From assembly GCA_012960475.1 (NCBI GenBank), contig DUBE01000035.1, positions 34,796 through 98,795 of the forward strand: a stretch of 64,000 bases of DNA, written 5' to 3'. The notes under the pieces are model-generated. The model was not told the DNA's origin, ran no database searches, and worked only from the letters and a program-made list of their open reading frames with translations. Within the stretch, counting starts at the first letter, position 1, and each line of letters begins with the position of its first letter. The DNA is from Planctomycetota bacterium. GTDB taxonomy: Bacteria; Planctomycetota; UBA1135; GCA-002686595. This document shows positions 1 through 7,960 of this stretch, piece after piece. Made by a program: the position numbers and the translations under genes.

Positions 1-3
1 TTC

Positions 4-1602
4 ATGGCCCTGAGTGTTCTCGCGAGCGTACCTCTGCTTGCCCTGCAAACCGAGAATTCTGGCGGACCGTTGCGCGCAGACCAGGCCTGCTTTGATGTGC
101 AGCATTATGAGCTGATCCTGGTCGTGGTGCCCGAATCGAAGAAGATTGGGGCTTCCTTGACCATGACCGCGCGCATGGAGGAGGCCAGCGACAAGATCAG
201 TCTGGATCTCGACAGTCGCTTCACCGTGCGTCGTGTGACCGTGGGCGGCGTTGAAGTGGAAGCCAGTCACAAGGATGGGCGTATTGAGATTCCCCTACCC
301 GAGGGACAGGGTCGGGCGAGTCAAGAGCTGCAGGTCAATGTCCTTTACATGGGCACGCCACGAGAAGCGCCGAATGCCCCCTGGGTCGGCGGTTTCACTT
401 GGGCCAAGACTCCCTCCGGAGCGGATTGGATCAGTACCACCTGTCAAATGGAGGGCGCGGATCTTTGGTGGCCTTGCAAGGACCACCCCTCCGACAAGCC
501 GGAGAGCTTCGATTTGAAGGTCACCATTCCTGCGGGTCTTGTGTGTGCTTCGAATGGACGACTGATGGGCGTTCAAGAGGGTGGCAACGGAGCGCGCACT
601 TTTCATTGGCACACAAGCATGCCGATTGCGAACTACTCCATCTCCCTCAACATCGCTCCCTACGAGACAATTTCCCGCACCGTGGAAGGCATCGATGGGG
701 ACATGATCCCGGTTACTTTCTGGCATCTTCCGGAGAACGCGGAGAAAGCCAAGGTGCTGTTTGAAGAGATTGTTGATCATCTCAAGCACTTGGAATCAGT
801 TTGCGGGCCTTATCCATTTCATCAGGACAAGTACGGTGTGGTGGAGACGCCGCACCTTGGGATGGAGCATCAGACGATCATCGGCTACGGCAACAACTAT
901 TCCGGCGACCCGGAATTCGACTACGACTGGTTGCACCACCATGAGATGTCTCATGAGTGGTGGTCCAACCTCTTGACCTGCGTCGATTGGGCAGACTTTT
1001 GGATCCACGAGGGACTGGGCACTTACATGCAGGCCCTCTACTTAGAGAGCCGCTTCGGACCCGAGGCTTATCGCAAGAAGATGGCCATTGACTGGCGCCG
1101 GATCGGTTTTCACGGGGCAATTGCCCCCGCTGCTCCCCGCGGCACCCAGTCCATGTACTTTGCCGGTGGCGTTTCTGATGCGCCAGGCGGAGACATCTAC
1201 TTCAAGGGATCCTGGGTTGTGCATAACCTGCGCTGGCTGATAGGAGATGAAGATTTCTTCAAGCTCTTGCGTGAATGGGCCAGGCCAGGGAAGGGGGGAA
1301 AGCCACGGTTTGTCTCTACGAATGAACTGATCCAGGTCGCCTCGCGCCAAGCTGGGCAGGACCTCGGCTGGTATTTTGATGTAGTTCTGAAGGAGAAGCA
1401 GTTGCCTCGCCTGGTGGCTGATGTGAAGGACGGGGTGCTGCACCTTGAATGGACCAGCGCGGGCAAGCAGACCTACAACATGCCTGTAGAGGTCCTGGTC
1501 GGCGACAAGCGTGTGCGAGTGGAGTGTCCGGGTGGCGAGGGTATGCTTCCCGTGGCCCAGCAGGAGTGGCAGCTTGATCCCGATCGTTGGCTTATTCGCT
1601 AA
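4..1602 (+). CDS. M1-family (gluzincin) zinc aminopeptidase-like protein, 5' end probably cut by window
   Basis: Zinc metallopeptidase of family M1, expected to be exported and to act on peptides in the periplasm or outside. The zinc site HEMSH is at residues 313-317 with the third ligand Glu336 in WIHEGLGTYM, 18 residues on. A Tyr in IYFKGSWVV (about 399) sits where M1 enzymes carry the catalytic Tyr. The substrate-amine motif, normally GxMEN, reads GMEHQ (286-290), a variant I associate with bacterial members. The N-terminal M1 beta domain (about 30-200) precedes the catalytic domain; the C-terminal helical domain is short. The first residues (ALSVLASVPLLALQ) look like the hydrophobic core of a signal peptide without its basic start, so the true start is probably upstream of the window. 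It converges on the fbp gene with a 12-bp gap. Family call strong; substrate unknown. Confidence 0.88.
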   Translation: MALSVLASVPLLALQTENSGGPLRADQACFDVQHYELILVVVPESKKIGASLTMTARMEEASDKISLDLDSRFTVRRVTVGGVEVEASHKDGRIEIPLPEGQGRASQELQVNVLYMGTPREAPNAPWVGGFTWAKTPSGADWISTTCQMEGADLWWPCKDHPSDKPESFDLKVTIPAGLVCASNGRLMGVQEGGNGARTFHWHTSMPIANYSISLNIAPYETISRTVEGIDGDMIPVTFWHLPENAEKAKVLFEEIVDHLKHLESVCGPYPFHQDKYGVVETPHLGMEHQTIIGYGNNYSGDPEFDYDWLHHHEMSHEWWSNLLTCVDWADFWIHEGLGTYMQALYLESRFGPEAYRKKMAIDWRRIGFHGAIAPAAPRGTQSMYFAGGVSDAPGGDIYFKGSWVVHNLRWLIGDEDFFKLLREWARPGKGGKPRFVSTNELIQVASRQAGQDLGWYFDVVLKEKQLPRLVADVKDGVLHLEWTSAGKQTYNMPVEVLVGDKRVRVECPGGEGMLPVAQQEWQLDPDRWLIR

Positions 1603-1614
1603 CTTTGAGAGATA

Positions 1615-2637
1615 TCACTCTGGCGGGTTCTCTTCCAGGTGGCGCATGACATGATCTACTTCGTCGGGAGAGCCCATTACTACGCTCGTGCGTTGGTGCA
1701 GCGAGTCAGGCTGGATTTCCAGCGTCCGCGTCATGCCAGAGAAGGACTTGCCGCCAGCCTGTTCCACCAGCATGGCCATTGGGTTGGCTTCGTACATCAA
1801 GCGTAGCTTTCCCACGGGCGCCTTCGCTGTGGGTGGATAGAGGAAGACCCCACCCTTGATCATCACTCTGTGCACATCTGCCACCATCGCCCCAGCGTAG
1901 CGGGTCGAATAGCCGTTCTCGTGAGCCCACTTGAGGTAGTTCTTGTAGCCCAGCGCGAATTCGTTGCTGTAGGCTTCGTTCATGGAGTAGGTCTTGGCTG
2001 CGGCCGGAATTCGCAGGTTCTTCTCCACCAACAGGAACGAACCAATCGTCGGATCGAGGACAAACATCTGCACGCCTTTGCCATGGGTCAAGACCATCAC
2101 TGTGGAGGGTCCATAGAGCACATAGCCCGCAGCTACTTGCTTGGTGCCTGATTGGCGGAGTGCTTCTTCGGGTGAATTGCTGCGGCGGTCGTGCTCAAGA
2201 ATCGAAAAAATTGTCCCTACCGTTCCGCAGGTGTCGAGGTTTGACGAACCATCGAGGGGGTCAAAGAGCGCGATGTATGGGCGCTCACTGCTGTTGTCCG
2301 CATGCAGCATGATCGGCTCGTCGTTTTCTTCAGAGGCCACAATAGCCAGACCCGCACGAGATCCGAGGCATGAGATCAGGGTCTCGTTGGCGATCACATC
2401 GAGTTTTTGCTGCACTTCACCCTGGACATTTTCGGTGTCCATGGAACCCAGCACACCCTCGATACGAGCCCGCCGGCAACGCGCAGCGATGAACTTCGTG
2501 GCCAGGGAGATCGCGGATAGAATCCATGTGAATCGTCCCGATGCGTGGGGGTGCTGGGCCTCCTCCGCAAGCAGGTAGGACTGGATCGAGAGCAACTGTT
2601 CGCTGCGGATTTCCGTGGGGGTGGGGAGTTCACTCAT
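1615..2637 (-). CDS. fbp: Class I fructose-1,6-bisphosphatase
   Basis: Hydrolyses fructose 1,6-bisphosphate to fructose 6-phosphate in gluconeogenesis; cytoplasmic. The 340-residue product has the usual class I length. The metal/phosphate motif DPLDGSSNLD lies near residues 125-134, the acidic metal-binding stretch ASEENDEP precedes it, and the C-terminal LRLMYEANPMAML is the conserved region ahead of the GG(K)S loop. The frame stays open 48 codons upstream, but I chose the ATG giving MSELPTPTEIR because the family begins about there and the longer version would run across the divergent neighbour's start. It is transcribed away from the thioredoxin-like selenoprotein candidate, with 142 bp between the two starts that must hold both promoters. 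Confidence 0.93.
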   Translation of the reverse strand: MSELPTPTEIRSEQLLSIQSYLLAEEAQHPHASGRFTWILSAISLATKFIAARCRRARIEGVLGSMDTENVQGEVQQKLDVIANETLISCLGSRAGLAIVASEENDEPIMLHADNSSERPYIALFDPLDGSSNLDTCGTVGTIFSILEHDRRSNSPEEALRQSGTKQVAAGYVLYGPSTVMVLTHGKGVQMFVLDPTIGSFLLVEKNLRIPAAAKTYSMNEAYSNEFALGYKNYLKWAHENGYSTRYAGAMVADVHRVMIKGGVFLYPPTAKAPVGKLRLMYEANPMAMLVEQAGGKSFSGMTRTLEIQPDSLHQRTSVVMGSPDEVDHVMRHLEENPPE

Positions 2638-2779
2638 GGGACTTGCAGGGTCTGAGGGGCGGTCTGGGGTAGTCTTGTCGACCGAAGTGTGTCCACAGCA
2701 CTCAGGTGGAGAGTATCGACCGCTGGTTCGCCTTACCATATGGCAGTTGATCCAGACTAGCTCGAAAACCGATCCAAGC

Positions 2780-3784
2780 ATGAAAGCACTCCAGCAACTG
2801 GTCCCCTTGATGGCCCTGCTGTCCCTTTGGCAGCCGGTCTTGAACGCTCAGGTAGGTTCTGCTCCCGCCCCTGATCGCGTGGAAGAGGCCGAACCCTCTG
2901 TCAGCCAGACCGCGCGTGTCGCTTGGTACACCTCCTGGGATCAGGCCCAGAAGGATGCGGCCAGGCTCAACCTGCCCATCTTGGTTCAATCCGCTGCGCC
3001 TCAATGTCGCGCTGTGCCGGGCATGTGGTGACCCGGCTATCGCAGTACAGAGGAGAGTTTCTTCTCTGCCCCCGCAGTCATTGCTGCATCACGCGCCTGG
3101 ATTTGTGTGCGCCCCGCTACTTATGAGCACAAGCAGGAAGCGGAGGTTCTGAAGAGGGTTTTTTCGCATCGGGACGGTTCTCTGCAGAACACTTCATTCG
3201 GCCTGTTAGGTCCCGATGGCAAGCAGCGCCTCTCCCGGGGCGGCCGCTCGCCTTCCATGGTTTGGCGCGACAAACAGAGCATGATCGCGGCGCTTGAGCG
3301 TAGCTCCAAGAAATACAAGCCGCACAAGGGCCAGCGTTCCTTGCCCACGGTGATCAACCTGCGTCTGGGATTGAATGTTGCAGCCAGTGACAATTTGCCC
3401 TTGGTGGTCTTGATCGTGCCCAAGAAGAAGTCGCAGCGGGCACCCCTTGAAGAGAAGCTGTCCAAGCTTGCTTGGTCTGATGACTTGATCGGAGACGCTC
3501 ACTATGTGGTCCTGGAGGATCACAAGGAATTGGAAGACATGCAGGGCCACAAGTCATCCAAGCAGGTCCAGGTCTTGAAGCCGGATGCCTACGGGCAGAG
3601 CGCCGAAGTGGTGGGGGCCTTGAATCTCAAAGACAAGGGACTTGAGAAGCACATGGCGGAGCTTCTCCTTGCGGCGAAGGGTGATCCCAAGGATCAGCGT
3701 CGGCACATTCGAAACGGACGCAGGAAGGGCATCAGTTGGGAGAGCCTCTTGCCTATCACCGATCGCCTTTCAACCGGCCGCTGA
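2780..3784 (+). CDS. Thioredoxin-like secreted protein, candidate selenoprotein (in-frame TGA, Sec84)
   Basis: I read one 334-residue gene in which TGA at 3029-3031 is decoded as selenocysteine rather than as a stop. ATG 2780 gives a signal peptide (MKALQQLVPLMALLSLWQPV). A thioredoxin-like start follows: LPILVQSAAPQC, with Cys76, then VPGMW-U84-PGYR. After the TGA the same frame runs 250 codons without a stop and continues the fold (SFFSAPAVIAASRAWICVRPATYE, then LLGPDGKQRLSRGGRSP), which matches the helix-strand order after a Trx active site. The C-terminal half (PLVVLIVPKK onward) may be a second Trx-like domain. A hairpin resembling a bacterial SECIS lies 16 nt after the TGA. No selA, selB, selC or selD is in the window. 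Alternatives are a nonsense-mutated pseudogene or a sequencing error, but both halves are intact, unshifted and in one frame. Confidence 0.72.
3048..3068 (+). promoter_or_regulatory. Candidate bacterial SECIS hairpin after the TGA
   Basis: CAGAGGAG (3048-3055) pairs with CTTCTCTG (3061-3068) over 8 bp with a single G-U pair, leaving the loop AGTTT. The loop starts 24 nt after the TGA at 3029-3031. Known bacterial SECIS elements have a short apical stem whose loop lies about 16-37 nt behind the UGA and a G in the first two loop positions; here G is position 2. The structure lies wholly inside coding sequence. Function is inferred from position and shape only. Confidence 0.55.
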
Positions 3785-3809
3785 AGGCGGGTCCCTCTTC
3801 GTCAATGAC

Positions 3810-3844
3810 AACGGCCCCCCGCGCACTAGACGCAGGGGGCCGTT
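3810..3844. terminator. Bidirectional hairpin terminator between convergent genes
   Basis: AACGGCCCCC (3810-3819) and GGGGGCCGTT (3835-3844) form a perfect 10-bp stem with a 15-nt loop. It lies between the thioredoxin-like gene ending at 3784 and the convergent gene ending at 3887. There is no clear T-run on either side, so intrinsic termination may be weak or helped by another factor. Confidence 0.7.
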
Positions 3845-3886
3845 CGTCGTTGAATGCAGGCCGTCAGGCCCGCATCAACTCAGCGT

Positions 3887-5464
3887 TCACTGACAGAATG
3901 TGACCGAGACACCGTTGGTGGTGTTGGAAGTCGGTCCGGGGAAGTTGTCCCGGAACCATAGTTGTAAGTTCCAGGTGTCGCCAGGCAGGAAGACCTGACC
4001 CTGGGGCAGGTTGTTGAAGTCCGGCGAGAAGGTCAGGTTGCCCGGGCCGGTTGTCAGTACATTGTTTGAGAACCGGATTTGCGGGGAACCAACACAGAGG
4101 TTTCCTTGGCTGCCACCAAAGAGCGGCACAAACGTCTGGTTGCGGCTCATCAGGAAGTAGGACCACTTATTGAGAGGCAGGTCATGGGCGATCATGGTCA
4201 GGTTCTGATCCGCTGCATTGGTACTGCCGGAAGCTGTCAAGACCGCGCCAACGATGCTGGCGGAGTTCATGGTCGAGCTGCAATAGGAGCTGATGCTGCC
4301 ACCCGAGCAGCAGTTGCTGCTGGGTACAAATACCGTGGCGTTCATGCTGCCACCGCTCTTGAAGAGACCCACAGTCGCTTGGGCCACTCCCGGCTGGGCA
4401 TCAGCTTCGAAGCTGAAGGTAAACATGGTGCCCCAGCGGATTGCGTTGGCGTTCGGGTTCTGGGCGAATGTCTGGGTGCTCCAGTCCAAGGTGCCACCGG
4501 TCTGGTTCAGGGTCCAGTCCGTGTTGTCCCAGATGGAACCGGAGTGGTGATCCACGTCACGGAAGAACACATTGCTCGGGCTGCAGTCAGCGGGAACGTT
4601 GAAGGATCCCACCGCATCGTCGGAGTTGAAGTTCTGCACGCAGTAGTCATAGCGATAGCCGCCACCGGCCAGGGCAGTTGCCTTGCTGGCCACAAACACG
4701 TAGCCATGCACATTGGTGCCGCCTTCGTCGGTCAACTGCAGCTCTTCGATCATCACGTCCGAGTGGAAGTGTTTCCAAGCGTAGATGGCCGGGTTGTAAA
4801 GGTGGATCGAACCGGTGGTGGCCAAGCTGGACAAGTTGGAGTTGTTCCATTGTGCGCGGATCCAGGAAGCGTTGTTGCGCCCATTGCCGGCCATTTGGTC
4901 TTGCTCGTGCGGGTACTGGGATTCGCTGATATAGGTGACACTTGAATCAGCCAATTCGTTGGCGGGCACCTGCAGGCGTCCACGGATGGTGATGGGGCCC
5001 GTGGGACCTGCCCCCCAGCTGGTCGGCCATGCGCCGGTCACAGGGTTGACCCTAAATTTAGCCACGCCAAAGCGGCCGTCGTTGAGGCCGGAACCGTAGG
5101 TGTCAGCGCAACCAATGCCTAGAGTGCTGCAGGGCGTACCCTGGCAGCTTCCGCAGCTGTTTTCGTTGACTGCACAGAACCCTTCCTTCATCCAGGAATA
5201 GCCGAGCTGCTCCATGCGCCCGTCCTTGATCTTGAACATGTTCTGGGCGATTACCGGGGGGTCTCCTCCGCTGCCCCAGGCGACGACCACACTGCCTACA
5301 TTGCAGGATGTGGTGCCCATACTGTAGGCAGCAATGCCTCCATCGGTTCCATAGTAGGCGTAGTCTGAGGAGTTGGAGGCGATGCGTGACACGGCGATAT
5401 CCTGAGCGGATGCAGCGCTGGCCAAGAAGGCGCAGGACAGGAGGAGGTGGCTGAGTTTGATCAT
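3887..5464 (-). CDS. Large secreted protein with planctomycete-type C-terminal domain
   Basis: A 525-residue exported protein of unknown function. MIKLSHLLLSCAFLASAASAQ is a clear signal peptide. The body has several Cys (NENSCGSCQGTPC, SNCCSGG) and many Gly/Ser/Asn/aromatic residues, as in extracellular beta-rich proteins. The last 130 residues (from about SSYCSSTMNSASIVG) form a domain with GNLCVGSPQIRF, then WNLQLWFRDNFPG and a terminal TFCQ. The matrixin-like protein at 23652-24989 ends in the same pattern, so the domain is a recurring C-terminal module here, possibly for sorting or surface attachment. The middle mentions no catalytic motif I recognise. The gene has its own 208-bp upstream region and ends at a hairpin shared with its convergent neighbour. 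Confidence 0.75.
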   Translation of the reverse strand: MIKLSHLLLSCAFLASAASAQDIAVSRIASNSSDYAYYGTDGGIAAYSMGTTSCNVGSVVVAWGSGGDPPVIAQNMFKIKDGRMEQLGYSWMKEGFCAVNENSCGSCQGTPCSTLGIGCADTYGSGLNDGRFGVAKFRVNPVTGAWPTSWGAGPTGPITIRGRLQVPANELADSSVTYISESQYPHEQDQMAGNGRNNASWIRAQWNNSNLSSLATTGSIHLYNPAIYAWKHFHSDVMIEELQLTDEGGTNVHGYVFVASKATALAGGGYRYDYCVQNFNSDDAVGSFNVPADCSPSNVFFRDVDHHSGSIWDNTDWTLNQTGGTLDWSTQTFAQNPNANAIRWGTMFTFSFEADAQPGVAQATVGLFKSGGSMNATVFVPSSNCCSGGSISSYCSSTMNSASIVGAVLTASGSTNAADQNLTMIAHDLPLNKWSYFLMSRNQTFVPLFGGSQGNLCVGSPQIRFSNNVLTTGPGNLTFSPDFNNLPQGQVFLPGDTWNLQLWFRDNFPGPTSNTTNGVSVTFCQ

Positions 5465-5672
5465 GGGAAAAGACGGGTGTGTGTTGAGTCGTCGAACAAG
5501 TTGGAGCGTAAGGGGGGAAAGGGGCTCAAGGCCAGGTTCCGAGCCCTGGTGATCGCAGAATCGGAACTCCAGTGTCTCTGCGAGACCATGTTTTCGCCAG
5601 TAGGCGGTTACGGTGAACTCGATCTTGGACGCTGGACGGCCCCAAAATGTTCGTTTTAGGACTCTGGGGCCT

Positions 5673-7535
5673 TTATTGCCTGCCTGCAGCGTCCAATTCT
5701 GCCAGCGCGTTCTTCAGGGCGGGTTCGCCTGGGGTCAGTTTGAGGCCCTCTCGCAGCAAGCGCCGGGCCTCTCGGTGCTGGCCCTGCATGACTCTTATCT
5801 GGGCCAGCTTGATCCGCGGAGGGGGGAGGAGTGGGTCCAGGGTCAAGGCGCGGGAGAGGGCTGCCTGGGCCGCCGCTTGGTTGCCCTGGGCCGCGTAGAG
5901 TGATCCCAGCAGGTCGTGCAGTCTGGCATCCGCGGGCCGCTGATCCAGTCCTCGTCGCACCTGTTTGAGCACCCCGTCGAGGTGTTTTCGGCCTCGGTTG
6001 GCTTCCAACTCCGCCAGTTCGCTCCAGGCCTGATGCAGATCGGGATCGATCTCCACAGCGTGGGCGAGCAACTCTGCCGCCCTGTCCAGATCTCCCGAGG
6101 CCCAGGCTTGATGGCCCAGGTCCACTGATGGAGTTCCCGCTCGTGGAGCGGCCGCTTGGGCGCGAGTCATCAGGTCCTCAAAGCGCTCTGAGTCTTCCAA
6201 GATCAGCGCTGCCCAAGCGGATTCCATCAAGCGTCGGGGATCGCCCAGGAGCCCCGCCTCAATCGCGCGTCCGCCGGAGGCCAGTACTTTCTCTGCTGCA
6301 TCTGTCACCACGTCATCTACGGGCATGCGATTCTCGGTAAACCAGGTCTGTTTGACTGGCGCCAGGACTTTGAAGGCCCTCGCGCTCTGCATGCCTTGGA
6401 ACTGAATCCAGCTCGATTGGGCGATCCATCCCAGTACCAGAATACTGGCCACCAGAAACAAGTGCCCCTTGGGTTGCAGTTTTCCCGACGCCTTGAGTGG
6501 TGTGTTCAAGAGGTTTACCTTTGGTTTCGTCAGCAACTGCATGCAGCGTAAGGCGACGAAGGCCACGCAACCTGCGATGCCCAGGGCAAACAGAAACGGA
6601 ACCAGGTCATACAGCCCACGTACTGCGAAGAAGGCCCAGGCAAAGACCAGCCCCAAGAGAGCCTCTTCGCCCCAGCTCTTGCCCCAAGGCCGTTTGGCTT
6701 GTTTACCCACAGCTATTCCACCAAAGCCGAAATAGAGCGCATTTGTGGGGCAGACGCTGACGCAGTCAAGGCACTTCATGCAGTCCGTACTTACCACCAT
6801 TCCGAACTCATGTACTTCCTTTGCCACGTTGACATTTGAGCTGCAGGTCTGGGTGCAGTGACCGCATCGTTCGCAGGCGTCCGTGACTCGGATGCGCCCA
6901 GGAGCAAATTTGTCGGCCACTGCGAAGAGCGCTCCATAGGGACAGGCGTAGGTGCAGAATCCCTTGGACCCCAAGAACCAAACGCAAGCAAATCCGCAGA
7001 CCAGAAAGGTGGCCAGTCCTACCCACAGCCCCGGCATTGTGCGCCAGATATCTTGTACATAGAGTTCTTGCCCGCGAACGGATAGGTCGTCCCCAATCCA
7101 CAGCCGGTACGCCAGAGGCCAGAAGAACATGTACCCCGCCGCCAAGAACGGAACCACGGCCAGGCTGCGTGAACGCAGGGGGCGCGGAGTGATGCCCAGT
7201 TTGAGCATCAACCAACGGCACAGGTCCTGAAGCGCCACCAAATGGCAGGCCCAACCGCAAAAGAAGCGTCCTAGCAGCAGAGTCGAGAGAATGACCGCGC
7301 CGAAGAAAACCAGTCCGGCGTTGATCACCGAGTGTTTGCTGAACTCCATCGCCTCACTCGGTTCGATCAGGCTCAGCGTGCGGCCGGTTGCGAACCAGTG
7401 TGCTAAGTGCACGGCCACGACGAGGTGGACCCCGATCAAGACCATGGCGCGAATCCGCGAGGTCTTGGAAGGCCGCGGTCCTGCGCTGGGCGCAGTACCC
7501 GAAGGGGGTGCACACTTTTGCTGCTTCTTGCTCAT
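5673..7535 (-). CDS. Polytopic 4Fe-4S membrane protein (NapH/CcoG-like) fused to a TPR tail
   Basis: A 620-residue inner-membrane electron-transfer protein. After a short basic N-terminus there are about five membrane segments carrying CGWACH (about 93-98) and CTYACPYG, the motifs of the NapH/NosR/CcoG polyferredoxin family. Two [4Fe-4S] clusters follow at CERCGHCTQTC (about 220-231) and CMKCLDCVSVCP (about 252-263). Two or more membrane segments come next, then from about residue 410 to the end a TPR-like soluble domain (AAELLAHAVEIDPDLHQAW, AAQAALSRALTLDPL). The TPR fusion is not part of the classical families and suggests a docking role. No nap, nos or cco gene adjoins it, so the electron donor and acceptor are unknown. 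It is divergent from the Sel1-repeat gene across a 425-bp gap. Confidence 0.82.
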   Translation of the reverse strand: MSKKQQKCAPPSGTAPSAGPRPSKTSRIRAMVLIGVHLVVAVHLAHWFATGRTLSLIEPSEAMEFSKHSVINAGLVFFGAVILSTLLLGRFFCGWACHLVALQDLCRWLMLKLGITPRPLRSRSLAVVPFLAAGYMFFWPLAYRLWIGDDLSVRGQELYVQDIWRTMPGLWVGLATFLVCGFACVWFLGSKGFCTYACPYGALFAVADKFAPGRIRVTDACERCGHCTQTCSSNVNVAKEVHEFGMVVSTDCMKCLDCVSVCPTNALYFGFGGIAVGKQAKRPWGKSWGEEALLGLVFAWAFFAVRGLYDLVPFLFALGIAGCVAFVALRCMQLLTKPKVNLLNTPLKASGKLQPKGHLFLVASILVLGWIAQSSWIQFQGMQSARAFKVLAPVKQTWFTENRMPVDDVVTDAAEKVLASGGRAIEAGLLGDPRRLMESAWAALILEDSERFEDLMTRAQAAAPRAGTPSVDLGHQAWASGDLDRAAELLAHAVEIDPDLHQAWSELAELEANRGRKHLDGVLKQVRRGLDQRPADARLHDLLGSLYAAQGNQAAAQAALSRALTLDPLLPPPRIKLAQIRVMQGQHREARRLLREGLKLTPGEPALKNALAELDAAGRQ

Positions 7536-7960
7536 GGGGCTGGGCTGGATCCCAGGATACCTGACTCAAGTCCCAATCACCCCCTCAGGGGCCTCTTCTG
7601 CTGGGAGGTTTGGGTGCGCTCACCGCGCTGTTTGCAGGGGGCTCGACTCTTTCGCAGGACCATCTGGCTGGGCATCTGCAAGGACTTGAAGCCAGGTAGG
7701 CGGCGGCTCCTCAGTCGATTCGCCTGCCTGGTGTTCAGGTGGTACTTGCTGCCCCTGCAGAGGGGTCATGGGGGTCCTGGCTCATGCAGCAGGTCCTCGG
7801 GAAAGCCCGAAGCCGCCTAGGACAATACCCTTGCATTGCCAATCGGGGTGGCCCAAATAGGGGCGCTTTCTTCCCAGGTCAGAGAGACTTGTGGCACCGA
7901 TCCTCACCCCGAGACCTTCTTGCATCTGCAAGCCAACACCCGCCTGTGCTCGCCGATAGA
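7536..7960. other. Gene-free 425-bp divergent intergenic region with small hairpins
   Basis: No convincing gene on either strand. The region separates two divergent genes and should hold both promoters, but I find no good -35/-10 pair. Several short GC-rich inverted repeats are present: CCCC-TCA-GGGG at 7581-7591, CCCCT-GCAG-AGGGG at 7752-7765, TCGGG-AAAG-CCCGA at 7797-7810, and CTTGCA-TC-TGCAAG at 7919-7932, about 28 bp before the ATG at 7961. The last could be an operator or leader hairpin. Confidence 0.4.

Noticed and set aside
2615..3031. A free-standing 138-residue gene ending at the TGA 3031
   Set aside because: Its N-terminal 55 residues lie antisense over fbp and are not coding-like; the real start is ATG 2780 and the frame goes on after the TGA.
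4079..4945. 288-codon open frame antisense to the secreted-protein gene
   Set aside because: Shadow of the real minus-strand gene (signal peptide, shared C-terminal module). The plus-strand frame has repetitive Val/Gly composition and no motif.
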